Source of the DNA: JBKHJA01 sp046538375
GTDB lineage: Bacteria > Acidobacteriota > Aminicenantia > Aminicenantales > Aminicenantaceae
Assembly: GCA_046538375.1 (NCBI GenBank)
Contig: JBKHJA010000047.1
Span: 1-19,960 of the forward strand
Length of the DNA: 19,960 nucleotides
Direction of reading: 5' to 3'
Positions 13,595 through 19,960 of the stretch are shown one piece after another (positions within the stretch are counted from its first letter, which is position 1; every line of letters begins with the position of its first letter). The notes beneath the pieces are model-generated. The model was not told where the DNA came from. It saw nothing but the letters and a program-made list of their open reading frames with translations, and did no database searches. The position numbers were made by a program, and so were the translations under genes.

Positions 13595-15817
13595 CTAAAA
13601 ATGATAAGAACATCTCAGAACCACACCTCTTCCTGGTGCATCCACACCTTCTTCATCAGCACTCAACCGATAGGTCTGGTTCAAAATATTCTGAGCAACA
13701 GCCAGGAAAGTAAGATTTTTGGTGAATTTATAACCCAGGATAGCATTGAACAGGGTATAGCCATCTGTTTCTATTTCCAGGGGGCCTGGATTTTTCTGGG
13801 CAGCAGTCAGGTTTATCTTAGGCTCCACCCAAAACCTGCCTCTGGAGAATTTCGCCCAGAAAGAGAGATTGGAACGAGGTGTGTAATTGAGGGGGGCATC
13901 TGTTTCTTTTTCTTTCCCCTTCATATGATGGAAATTCACAAACAATTCAAAGCCCTCTGTCAACCACCAGTAGAATTCCCCTTCAATCCCGGTGATATGA
14001 CCGCTGGTGAGATTGCGGTAATAATACTCTTCTCCTTCTCCTCTATATTTCTGGATCATATGTTCAACCGTATTCCTGAACCCGTACAGGGAGGCGTAAA
14101 ATTTTTCATGAAGATATCTGAAGCCCAAATCTATGTTCAGGCTCTCTTCTGGCTCCAGGTCTGGACTGCCGAAAACCGTTCCCCTTCCTGTCAATCCGGT
14201 ATAAAACAGCTCGCTAATGGTGGGAAAGCGGAAGGAACGGCCCACATTAGCCAACAGGGAAAGACGAGGGGTCAATTGAAGCACAGATCCCACATAGGCG
14301 GTGAAGGATTCATCCGTTCTGGAGAGCCTTTTTGTCTTATCCACAAGATTGCTGGTGTTGATGTAATCAAAACGGGCGCCCAGGTGCATGGTTAAACCCG
14401 AAAGGAGATGGACCTTATCATCGATGTAAATCCCAAAATTATTCCTCCGGGCATCAAAGAGCGATGTCTCCTCTGTTTTGGCTGTGATCTGTCCCTGGAC
14501 ATCAAACCTCCATTCCGTATTCTTATCCTTCACCCCACGGCGTCCGAAAAAGTCAAGCCCAAAGTTTATGGTATGATTACCGCCTACTCCTTTCCCTCCC
14601 CGAAGCTTAAACCCGAAATTTGTCCCTTCAATCCTGGCCAGGTTCCTCTTCTTTACAGTCAGAGATTCGGTTAAATTCTCTTTCTGGGTCTCCAGCATGG
14701 AGGGGAAAAGATAAAAACTGACATTCAAATTATCCAGATGAAATTTGTTCTCAGTCTTGTAGCCCATGGCCAAAATGGTGTTCCTCTCCCTGGGATACCA
14801 ACGGGGTTTGAATTTGGCCTGGGGACTGGGTTTACCGATATCTATTCCCTTGTAGGTGTAAAAGTTCAGATAAAACTGAGAGGTCTTCCCCTGGCGGTTG
14901 ATCTTGAACATGAAGTCATAGTCAGAGTAATGGGATTGTTCTATTTTTCCACCCGGCGAAGAGTAATCCTCGGCATCTTTGCCGCTGGCTGCCATCATGA
15001 ATCCAAATTTCCCCCACGATCCTGTTAGATTCAAAGAGGCAGCTTTCTCTTTCCTCACTGTGTTGTATCCCAGCTGAATCCTTCCCCCAAAAGGAGTTCC
15101 GGGAGGAGGCATCTTGGTGACAATATTGATAATGCCTCCGATGGCCCCAGAACCATGGAATACAGAATAAGGCCCCCGATTGACCTCAATACGATCAATG
15201 TTACTGAGATTGACAAAAGAAGCACTGGCTCCAACCCGTCTCTCTGAGGTGATGCGGACTCCATCCATAAGGATCAGAATCCTGTGCTCGGCCAATCCCC
15301 GGATGGCGGGGACCATGGAATAACCCCCTTTTCCTACCATTTCTATTCCAGGGATCTTCTCCACAGTCTCGGCTATGTTGGATGTCCCTAACTCAGTCAA
15401 TACACTGCTGGGCAAAATGGTCCGATGAGACGGAAGGCTTACGTCAATTATGGAATCGGCTTCTGCTGTAACCGTGATCTCTTCCTGAATGGTGAGAAGC
15501 ATGGGATTTTTTTCCGATAAACTGACCTGAAGTGTGCTTTCTTTTTCTGCCTTAACCACCACTTTGGCCGTGTGTGTCCGGTAGTCAGGATGGGTGAACA
15601 ACAGCTGATAATCCCCGGATTCTAGGCTTTGGAAAACAAAGGTTCCATCAGGAAGAGTCTGGGTGTATAAGGAAGACCCAACCACCTCTACCTTGACCCC
15701 TGCCAGCGGGTTTCCCTGCTGATCAAACACTCGCCCCCTTAACGTTCCGTTATTCTGGGCATAGGACCACATGCTGGCGAACATAAAAATCAAAATCCAT
15801 AATTTCCACCGTCTCAA
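13595..15817 (-). CDS. TonB-dependent outer-membrane receptor with N-terminal carboxypeptidase-regulatory-like domain
   Basis: The 740-residue receptor imports a ligand across the outer membrane using TonB energy. A signal peptide (cleavage probably after SYA near residue 20) is followed by a carboxypeptidase-regulatory-like beta domain (about 24-100; GTLRGRVFDQQGNPLAGVKVEVVG). Next come a TonB-box-like EEITVTAE (about 112-119), the plug domain (VEKIPGIEM, AIRGLAEHRILILMDGVRI, RIEVNRGPYSVFHGSGAIGGIINIVTK) and a beta-barrel ending in CSYHF with terminal Phe, as expected for BAM-folded proteins. The start is TTG with AGGAGG 5 nt upstream; the next ATG would destroy the signal peptide. It lies 52 nt after folK and upstream of a secreted peptidase. 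The ligand is unknown: the plug sequence resembles metal, heme or vitamin receptors, while the context would allow peptides. Confidence 0.93.
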   Translation of the reverse strand: MRRWKLWILIFMFASMWSYAQNNGTLRGRVFDQQGNPLAGVKVEVVGSSLYTQTLPDGTFVFQSLESGDYQLLFTHPDYRTHTAKVVVKAEKESTLQVSLSEKNPMLLTIQEEITVTAEADSIIDVSLPSHRTILPSSVLTELGTSNIAETVEKIPGIEMVGKGGYSMVPAIRGLAEHRILILMDGVRITSERRVGASASFVNLSNIDRIEVNRGPYSVFHGSGAIGGIINIVTKMPPPGTPFGGRIQLGYNTVRKEKAASLNLTGSWGKFGFMMAASGKDAEDYSSPGGKIEQSHYSDYDFMFKINRQGKTSQFYLNFYTYKGIDIGKPSPQAKFKPRWYPRERNTILAMGYKTENKFHLDNLNVSFYLFPSMLETQKENLTESLTVKKRNLARIEGTNFGFKLRGGKGVGGNHTINFGLDFFGRRGVKDKNTEWRFDVQGQITAKTEETSLFDARRNNFGIYIDDKVHLLSGLTMHLGARFDYINTSNLVDKTKRLSRTDESFTAYVGSVLQLTPRLSLLANVGRSFRFPTISELFYTGLTGRGTVFGSPDLEPEESLNIDLGFRYLHEKFYASLYGFRNTVEHMIQKYRGEGEEYYYRNLTSGHITGIEGEFYWWLTEGFELFVNFHHMKGKEKETDAPLNYTPRSNLSFWAKFSRGRFWVEPKINLTAAQKNPGPLEIETDGYTLFNAILGYKFTKNLTFLAVAQNILNQTYRLSADEEGVDAPGRGVVLRCSYHF

Positions 15818-15869
15818 GGTTTCCTCCTTGTCTTATGATGAAATCTTTGTGTGTGGACCACTTTCACTG

Positions 15870-16388
15870 TTACTGTACATGCTTCTTTTTATGGTATTTC
15901 TCAATTTCTGGATCGATCTTTATCACCTTTGATCTGTCCGGAGATACATCACACAAATGTTCAATTTTTTGTTTAAGAATCGGATGGACTGCGGCTGGAG
16001 ATATTTCTTTAAATGGAATGAGAACAAAGTTCCTGCTGACCATCCTGGGATGAGGAATGGTCAATTCATCTGATCGGAAAACGGTTCCCTGGGCAAGAAG
16101 GATATCTATATCTATTATCCGGGGACTTCTAGGGTAATTCCTCTTTCTTCCCATCCTCTTCTCTACTCTTTTTATCAAACGGAGAAACGGCAGCGGAGGA
16201 TGATTCATCTCCACTTCAATAACCTGGTTAAAAAACCAGGGCTGAGAGGGCATCTCAACCGGCTGAGTCTCATAAAGGGATGACACCTTTATGATTTTCA
16301 CGCCTTCCTCCCGCAAAAGAGAGACAGCCTTTTTTAGATTTTGAGCTTTATCTCCTAAATTGCTTCCCAGGCTCAAAAAGTATTTCAT
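15870..16388 (-). CDS. folK: 2-amino-4-hydroxy-6-hydroxymethyldihydropteridine pyrophosphokinase
   Basis: FolK (HPPK) transfers pyrophosphate from ATP to 6-hydroxymethyl-7,8-dihydropterin in folate synthesis. The 172-residue protein has the N-terminal KYFLSLGSNLGD, the segment SSLYETQPVEMPSQPWFFNQV and the HPPK signature RSPRIIDIDILL. It continues with LTIPHPRMVSRNFVLIPFKEI, all family hallmarks; the C-terminus is a little extended and Lys-rich. I chose the ATG at 16388 because the family begins at MKYFLSLGSN. A TTG seven codons upstream would add a non-homologous leader. No Shine-Dalgarno sequence precedes the ATG, and the predicted promoter starts the transcript about 5 nt upstream. Other folate genes are not present here. 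Confidence 0.93.
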   Translation of the reverse strand: MKYFLSLGSNLGDKAQNLKKAVSLLREEGVKIIKVSSLYETQPVEMPSQPWFFNQVIEVEMNHPPLPFLRLIKRVEKRMGRKRNYPRSPRIIDIDILLAQGTVFRSDELTIPHPRMVSRNFVLIPFKEISPAAVHPILKQKIEHLCDVSPDRSKVIKIDPEIEKYHKKKHVQ

Positions 16389-16399
16389 GTGAACATGCC

Positions 16400-16428
16400 A
16401 TATTAGCAATTTTAAGATGTCATTTCAA
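16400..16428 (-). promoter_or_regulatory. Promoter of folK
   Basis: On the minus strand TTGAAA (16423-16428) and TAATAT (16400-16405) are separated by 17 nt. The predicted start near 16393 would leave about 5 nt before the folK ATG, implying a leaderless or nearly leaderless mRNA. Confidence 0.45.
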
Positions 16429-16430
16429 AG

Positions 16431-16521
16431 ATTCCTTGATATTGTAAGCATCCATATTTTCGTGATAGAGGTGAGGGATGGGAGGTCGTCATCACGGTTT
16501 TGGGGGGCATTCCTTGATATT
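16431..16521. repeat. 13-bp direct repeat in the folK / small-ORF divergent intergenic region
   Basis: ATTCCTTGATATT occurs at 16431-16443 and again at 16509-16521, 78 nt apart start to start. Each copy contains TTGATA, a possible -35, but neither has a convincing -10. The rest of the 161-nt region (16389-16549) shows no other recognised feature. Confidence 0.4.
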
Positions 16522-16567
16522 CGATTTTTTTATCGGGATGTGTCATTATATGAGTGCCAGGATTACC

Positions 16568-16924
16568 ATGAACAGACAGAAAATAGAAAAATGGCGGATA
16601 AAAGAACTGGCTTCGGTTCTTCACAATCTCAGCGAACTCTTAAGGAAGGGAGACAATTCGGAATGGGCTAATGTTTTTCACCATTTTCACTCAGAATGCC
16701 AGAAGATCATCACCCATCCAGAGTTTGATTTTGATTCACTGAAGCGGCTTATCCAAAACATCAAGAACTGCTTTCTGGACATGAGTTCTCTAAGGAATCT
16801 GGAACTACGGCACACAGATTCAGAAGAAAATATGAAAATAAACAGAGACTGGCAGCACGGGCGTGCTCATCTGATTGAAGTTCTCCAGGATATGGAAAAC
16901 CGGTCCATCGAATACATAAATTAA
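16568..16924 (+). CDS. Small hypothetical protein
   Basis: The product would be a 118-residue acidic/basic mixed protein, mostly helical by composition, with no signal peptide or membrane segment. The segments LASVLHNLSELLRKGDNSEWANVFHHF and CFLDMSSLRNLEL weakly recall DUF6966-type small proteins (a helix with a conserved W followed by a GMGS-N-D-like turn), but the key glycines are missing, so this is only a hint. I chose ATG 16568 because AGGA lies 6 nt upstream; ATG 16550 is an alternative, and the longest frame (from 16478) adds sequence that does not look like protein. It stands alone on the plus strand, divergent from folK and convergent with the toroid gene, whose stop codon overlaps its own (TTAA at 16921-16924). 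I do not recognise a function. Confidence 0.6.
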   Translation: MNRQKIEKWRIKELASVLHNLSELLRKGDNSEWANVFHHFHSECQKIITHPEFDFDSLKRLIQNIKNCFLDMSSLRNLELRHTDSEENMKINRDWQHGRAHLIEVLQDMENRSIEYIN

Positions 16925-17904
16925 AGATCTAAATACCCAAATCTTTTCAGCACCCTCAGCACTGCCAGGGTGACCCAGAGATGGTTCTCTAAAGAAGGTT
17001 TGGCAGTTTTTGCTTTCCAATAGCCCTCTTCATCCTGCCTTTTCCTCAGCCATCTGAGTGCCTGTTGGATCTTCTCATGGTTGGTGTCAAAGCCGATCTT
17101 AGAAAGAGAATCGAGACTGCTCAACAGGTCCGTGCCCCAGAAAGGATAGGTGATTTCTTCCCAAAAAAAAGGAAGCCGTCGATCCTCATATTTATCCGGT
17201 TTGAAAAAGCGGCTCACCAACAATTCGCCTGCTTTCTTTGCTTCCTTGCTTGTTCTCCAGGTGGGAGAGGCAGCAAAAGCACGCAGGATCATCCCTGTCA
17301 CCAGATGGGAGAAAGGCTGGGTTTTATCAGGCATGACAGGCTTAAGTTTCGCTTGAGCTTCAAAATTAAGCCTGGTCTTGAGATCCGCTTTGTCTATGGT
17401 GCGGTAGGGAATAACCCAGCCCCCGTCGTGTTGAGTGTTGTCTATAATCCATTGGAATCCTTTTTGTGTCCGTTTGTCTTTGTCTAATCCAAGGAAGCAC
17501 AAGATCTCAAGAGTTAAGGCATGATAAGTAGGAGCATACTCATTGAGATACGCCCCACGGAAGTCTCCTTCTTTGGATTGAGTGGAATATAAGAAATTAA
17601 CCGCTCTCTGGATGCTGTCATCTTTGATGACACATCCATAGTTGTACAGCTTGAAGGTATTCCTCAGAGTTTCCACAATATAATAAGATTTTTCCCAGCG
17701 GGGAGGACCTTCGTATTTCTTGCGGGACCAACTCCCATCAGGCTGCTGTTTTTTCAGTATCCTTATCCGGGAAGCGAACTTCTTCAGGTTCTTGTACTCC
17801 CTCTCTACAGGAACCTCAAGAATATCTTTCTTCAGCCAGTAGAGGATGGGAAGATTGCCTCTGGCCAGAAGGAATTCAATAGCTTTGTTGGTGTTGAATT
17901 CCAT
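16921..17904 (-). CDS. Alpha/alpha-toroid protein (prenyltransferase / terpene cyclase-like repeats)
   Basis: The 327-residue cytoplasmic protein contains repeated QW-type motifs: QPDGSW (about 54-59), QSKEGDF (about 109-115), QHDGGW (about 158-163) and QDEEGYW (about 290-296). They are spaced as in the alpha6-alpha6 toroid fold of squalene cyclases and prenyltransferase beta subunits. It is about half the length of squalene-hopene cyclase and lacks the DxDD catalytic acid motif and a zinc triad. Cyclase activity is therefore unlikely, and database names such as squalene cyclase would be misleading. It may bind a hydrophobic or peptide ligand. The frame allows GTG 17910 or TTG 17907, but ATG 17904 is best spaced (7 nt) from the AGGA site. 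It is the third gene of the amidohydrolase-cupin operon, 28 nt after the cupin gene. Confidence 0.8.
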   Translation of the reverse strand: MEFNTNKAIEFLLARGNLPILYWLKKDILEVPVEREYKNLKKFASRIRILKKQQPDGSWSRKKYEGPPRWEKSYYIVETLRNTFKLYNYGCVIKDDSIQRAVNFLYSTQSKEGDFRGAYLNEYAPTYHALTLEILCFLGLDKDKRTQKGFQWIIDNTQHDGGWVIPYRTIDKADLKTRLNFEAQAKLKPVMPDKTQPFSHLVTGMILRAFAASPTWRTSKEAKKAGELLVSRFFKPDKYEDRRLPFFWEEITYPFWGTDLLSSLDSLSKIGFDTNHEKIQQALRWLRKRQDEEGYWKAKTAKPSLENHLWVTLAVLRVLKRFGYLDL

Positions 17905-17932
17905 CAACACTTCCTGGCAAGTGGATCTTGAA

Positions 17933-18286
17933 TTAGCTCTGCTTCTCCTGATTGAGGATTATACACAAAAATTCAAACACACTCTGGAAAGGGTTTTTGA
18001 ACTGATGCTTCTCATTCGGCCCTATGAAAAGACTTTGGCCTTCTGAGACCACCGTCTCTTCACCTGATTCGTTGACCACAATGCCTTTCCCTTTCTCCAC
18101 TCTGACCACATGTTCAAAGTCGTGGCTATGGTGATAGGTGTACCCATGAGGGAGCACTTTAAAATATCTCATGACCATATTATCAGAACCATCTTCTGGA
18201 CCGATAAGAACTTTTTTTAATACGTCCTTGATGTCTTCTTGATCAAGGTATTCTTCGCGTACGTCATCGTCGTTCTTTACGATCAA
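17933..18286 (-). CDS. Small cupin-domain protein
   Basis: This 117-residue single-domain cupin has the first metal motif HHSHDFEHVVRVEKGKGIV (H-x-H-x3-E/H pattern after a G at PHGYTY). The second motif, GPNEKHQFKN, has its typical P and H, so a metal-binding beta-barrel is expected. Small cupins of this kind act as sensors, isomerases or dioxygenases, and the role here is unknown. I chose the TTG start at 18286 because AGGAGGT lies 4 nt upstream, overlapping the stop codon of the preceding gene exactly as at hrcA/grpE. The longer ATG start (18316) would place the ribosome site inside the gene and overlap its neighbour. The N-terminus EEYLDQEDIKDVLKKVLIGPEDGSDNMVMRYFKV fits a conserved cupin lead-in. 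Its position between the amidohydrolase and toroid genes suggests a shared function. Confidence 0.85.
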   Translation of the reverse strand: MIVKNDDDVREEYLDQEDIKDVLKKVLIGPEDGSDNMVMRYFKVLPHGYTYHHSHDFEHVVRVEKGKGIVVNESGEETVVSEGQSLFIGPNEKHQFKNPFQSVFEFLCIILNQEKQS

Positions 18287-18290
18287 ATTG

Positions 18291-18297
18291 ACCTCCT
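18291..18297 (-). promoter_or_regulatory. Ribosome binding site deciding the cupin start
   Basis: AGGAGGT on the minus strand overlaps the TAA of the amidohydrolase gene (TAAGGAGG), with TTG 4 nt downstream. The same TAAGGAGG stop/ribosome-site overlap occurs at hrcA/grpE. It argues for translational coupling and for the TTG rather than the upstream ATG. Confidence 0.7.
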
Positions 18298-19901
18298 TAT
18301 GTTTTACCTGGCCCATAAAGAATCATACCGGGCAACCTTCCAGTGTGCTTGCCTGTCTCTGCCACCACCTCTCCATTGACTATCACGTAGGCAAGGCCTT
18401 GGCTGTATTGATGAGGCTGAGAAAAAGTGGCTTTATCCATGAATGTTTCTTTATCAAAGACAGTGATGTCTGCATACATCCCTTCTCTAATCATTCCTCT
18501 GTTTTTAAGGCGAAAAGTCTGAGCGGGCAAGGAAGTCATCTTTCTGATGGCCTCTTCCAGAGAAAGAATCCCCTTCTCTCTTACATAAACACCGATGACT
18601 CGAGGAAATGTACCATAATTGCGGGGATGGGGAACACCCTTTCCCATCTCCTGAACACCGCCATCAGAAGCATGCATGTTATAAGAAAGCCGCATCAGCT
18701 CCTCCACATCCTCCTCAGCCATCTGAAAAAAAACCCCGCTGGCACCACCTTCTTTTTCGATGGTCATGATAAGCTCAGCTGCATTGGAAACTGTAGGCTG
18801 CCTTTTCTGGGATATAAGGATTTGCTGGAGGTTTTTGCCTTCATATTCAGGAAACTCTTCACATCTTGAAATGTATATAGTCTCCAACTTATTGATGCTC
18901 TTGGTGGAAGTCAATCTCCGCTGGATGACAAAAGATTTAATCTTCTCGTATTTTTCCTTGTCTTCTAATCTCTCCAGGAACTTTTCTCTTCCTCCCTCAA
19001 AGGCCCAGGAAGGAAAGCTGCTGGTAAAACCGGAACTGGTGGCTGTATAAGGATACTGATCAATGGTCACCTCCACTCCCCGACCCCTGGCTTCCTCCAC
19101 TGGATGAGTGATTCTTTCCACTTCATTCCAAACAGCATCATCAGCCAATTTGATGTGAGAAATCTGCACAGGAATGCCGTTCTTTTCTCCTACGGTTATG
19201 GCTTCCTGGATGGCCTCGGTTATATGACGTCCTTGGTCGCGAATATGGGAGGCATAAATCCCTCCATATGAAGCCACCTCAGAAGCCAATTCCACAATCT
19301 CTTCGGTCTTGGAATAAATCCCCGGCAGGTAAGAAAGTCCGGTGGAAAGGCCCAGGGCGCCAGCTTTCATTTCTCCGGCAACCAGATCCTTCATCTTTTC
19401 CATCTCTTCTGAGGAAGGATCTTCCATTTTGAATCCCATCACTTCCCGGCGGATGGTGTTGTGGCCGATGAGACAGCCAAAATTGACAGAAGTGCCGTTT
19501 CTCCTTAAATCCGAGAACAACTCACTCAAGGGATATGGATGGCCTCCGCAGTTTCCTCCGACAACACTGGTCACTCCCTGGAGAATGTAATTGTCAACTG
19601 TAGGAATCCTGGAAATCTCCCGATCACAGTGAGTATGAACATCGATGAACCCAGGAGCAACCACCAGGTTTTCCACATCGATTATTCTCTTGGCCCTGCT
19701 TTGGTCCACCCAGCCAATATTGACTATTTTTTTATCTTGGATAGCGATATCTGCCCTAAACCATGGATTTCCAGAACCATCGATGATAAATCCGTTTATC
19801 AAGACCAGATCATAGGGCTTCTCTTCAGGTCCGCAGTTCACAAGAATGAGGACGGCGAGGGAGGCCAGGAAAAGAGGAAAGATTTTTTGGAGACTGTTCA
19901 T
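18297..19901 (-). CDS. N-acyl-D-amino-acid deacylase-like amidohydrolase, probable lipoprotein
   Basis: The protein belongs to the D-aminoacylase branch of the amidohydrolase superfamily, which hydrolyses N-acyl-D-amino acids (or related amides such as dihydropyrimidine-like rings) with zinc. The 534-residue protein has a hydrophobic N-terminus and a lipobox-like LVNC with Cys23, so it is probably lipid-anchored in the envelope; Asn at -1 is unusual. The domain starts at YDLVLINGFIIDGSG. Metal-site residues are visible: HTHCD (89-93), GNCGG with Cys118, SHIRDQG with His219, SHIK with His249 and HASDGG with Asp413. These match the cysteine, two histidines and aspartate of known D-aminoacylases. 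The ATG at 19901 has AGGA 6 nt upstream; an upstream in-frame TTG (19943) would add residues before the signal and lies upstream of the predicted transcript start. It is the first gene of an operon with the cupin and toroid genes. Confidence 0.9.
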   Translation of the reverse strand: MNSLQKIFPLFLASLAVLILVNCGPEEKPYDLVLINGFIIDGSGNPWFRADIAIQDKKIVNIGWVDQSRAKRIIDVENLVVAPGFIDVHTHCDREISRIPTVDNYILQGVTSVVGGNCGGHPYPLSELFSDLRRNGTSVNFGCLIGHNTIRREVMGFKMEDPSSEEMEKMKDLVAGEMKAGALGLSTGLSYLPGIYSKTEEIVELASEVASYGGIYASHIRDQGRHITEAIQEAITVGEKNGIPVQISHIKLADDAVWNEVERITHPVEEARGRGVEVTIDQYPYTATSSGFTSSFPSWAFEGGREKFLERLEDKEKYEKIKSFVIQRRLTSTKSINKLETIYISRCEEFPEYEGKNLQQILISQKRQPTVSNAAELIMTIEKEGGASGVFFQMAEEDVEELMRLSYNMHASDGGVQEMGKGVPHPRNYGTFPRVIGVYVREKGILSLEEAIRKMTSLPAQTFRLKNRGMIREGMYADITVFDKETFMDKATFSQPHQYSQGLAYVIVNGEVVAETGKHTGRLPGMILYGPGKT

Positions 19902-19923
19902 ATTTTGTCCTGTGAGATTAGAT

Positions 19924-19953
19924 ATTCTATTGCAATTAGGCAAGTTCTGTCAA
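19924..19953 (-). promoter_or_regulatory. Promoter of the amidohydrolase-cupin-toroid operon
   Basis: On the minus strand TTGACA (19948-19953) and TAGAAT (19924-19929) are separated by 18 nt. The predicted start near 19917 gives a 16-nt leader carrying the AGGA site. It supports ATG 19901 as the start. Confidence 0.65.
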
Positions 19954-19960
19954 TTTTTCC

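Noticed and set aside
16389..16409. Longer FolK starting at TTG 16409
   Set aside because: The extra residues precede the universally conserved MKYFLSLGSN start and have no ribosome site.
16478..16567. N-terminal extension of the small plus-strand ORF
   Set aside because: The Gly/His/Phe-rich extension does not look like protein and has no ribosome site; ATG 16568 has AGGA at good spacing.
16921..17904. Squalene-hopene cyclase
   Set aside because: Only the toroid QW-like repeats are present; the length is about half and the DxDD motif is missing.
18287..18316. Longer cupin protein starting at ATG 18316
   Set aside because: It would overlap the upstream gene by 20 nt and bury a strong AGGAGGT; the TTG at 18286 fits the ribosome site.
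19902..19943. Amidohydrolase starting at 19943
   Set aside because: That TTG lies between the -35 and -10 boxes of the predicted promoter, and the added residues would precede the signal sequence.

Overview
The window is ordinary, densely packed bacterial chromosome of moderate GC (mid-40s % by eye). It carries 14 recognisable protein genes plus one small unassigned ORF, and I see no tRNA, rRNA, CRISPR array, phage, plasmid or IS genes. The sequence suggests a Gram-negative, probably anaerobic, peptide- and amino-acid-using heterotroph. The reasons are a TonB-dependent outer-membrane receptor, a secreted S9 peptidase, a lipoprotein D-aminoacylase-type amidohydrolase, and a saccharopine-type lysine-degrading pair. 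The mix resembles Acidobacteriota/Aminicenantes-like genomes, but that placement is inference from gene content only.

Region 1 (21-5212, all minus strand) is the heat-shock operon hrcA-grpE-dnaK-dnaJ-rsmE behind a near-consensus sigma70 promoter. Two genes are abnormal. DnaK stops at 517 residues, just as the C-terminal lid should begin. RsmE is frameshifted inside its SAM-binding knot, with the lost tail still readable in another frame. No canonical CIRCE is present, although a 27-bp inverted repeat with CIRCE-like geometry lies just upstream of the -35.

Region 2 (5357-9132, minus strand) holds a MEMO-family gene with its own promoter, and a two-gene lysine catabolism unit. In that unit lysine-ketoglutarate reductase is followed by saccharopine dehydrogenase, the two halves of animal/plant AASS encoded as separate proteins. 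Together they would convert lysine and 2-oxoglutarate to glutamate and aminoadipate semialdehyde.

Region 3 (9171-11373) starts with a ~150-bp intergenic element bounded by inverted repeats and containing two perfect hairpins. The plus-strand pair cysS-yraN follows; cysS appears nearly leaderless. The pair ends in a stack of hairpins including a bidirectional terminator.

Region 4 (11378-16428, minus strand) is folK, a TonB-dependent receptor and a secreted S9 peptidase. The last two could form a peptide scavenging module. Region 5 is a small plus-strand ORF (16568-16924) whose stop codon overlaps that of a convergent gene.

Region 6 (16921-19953, minus strand) is a compact operon of an N-acyl-D-amino-acid deacylase-like lipoprotein, a small cupin and an alpha/alpha-toroid protein related to prenyltransferase/terpene cyclases but without their catalytic motif. 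The joint role of this trio is not obvious and it is the best candidate here for undescribed biology. Several genes start with TTG behind strong AGGAGG ribosome binding sites.
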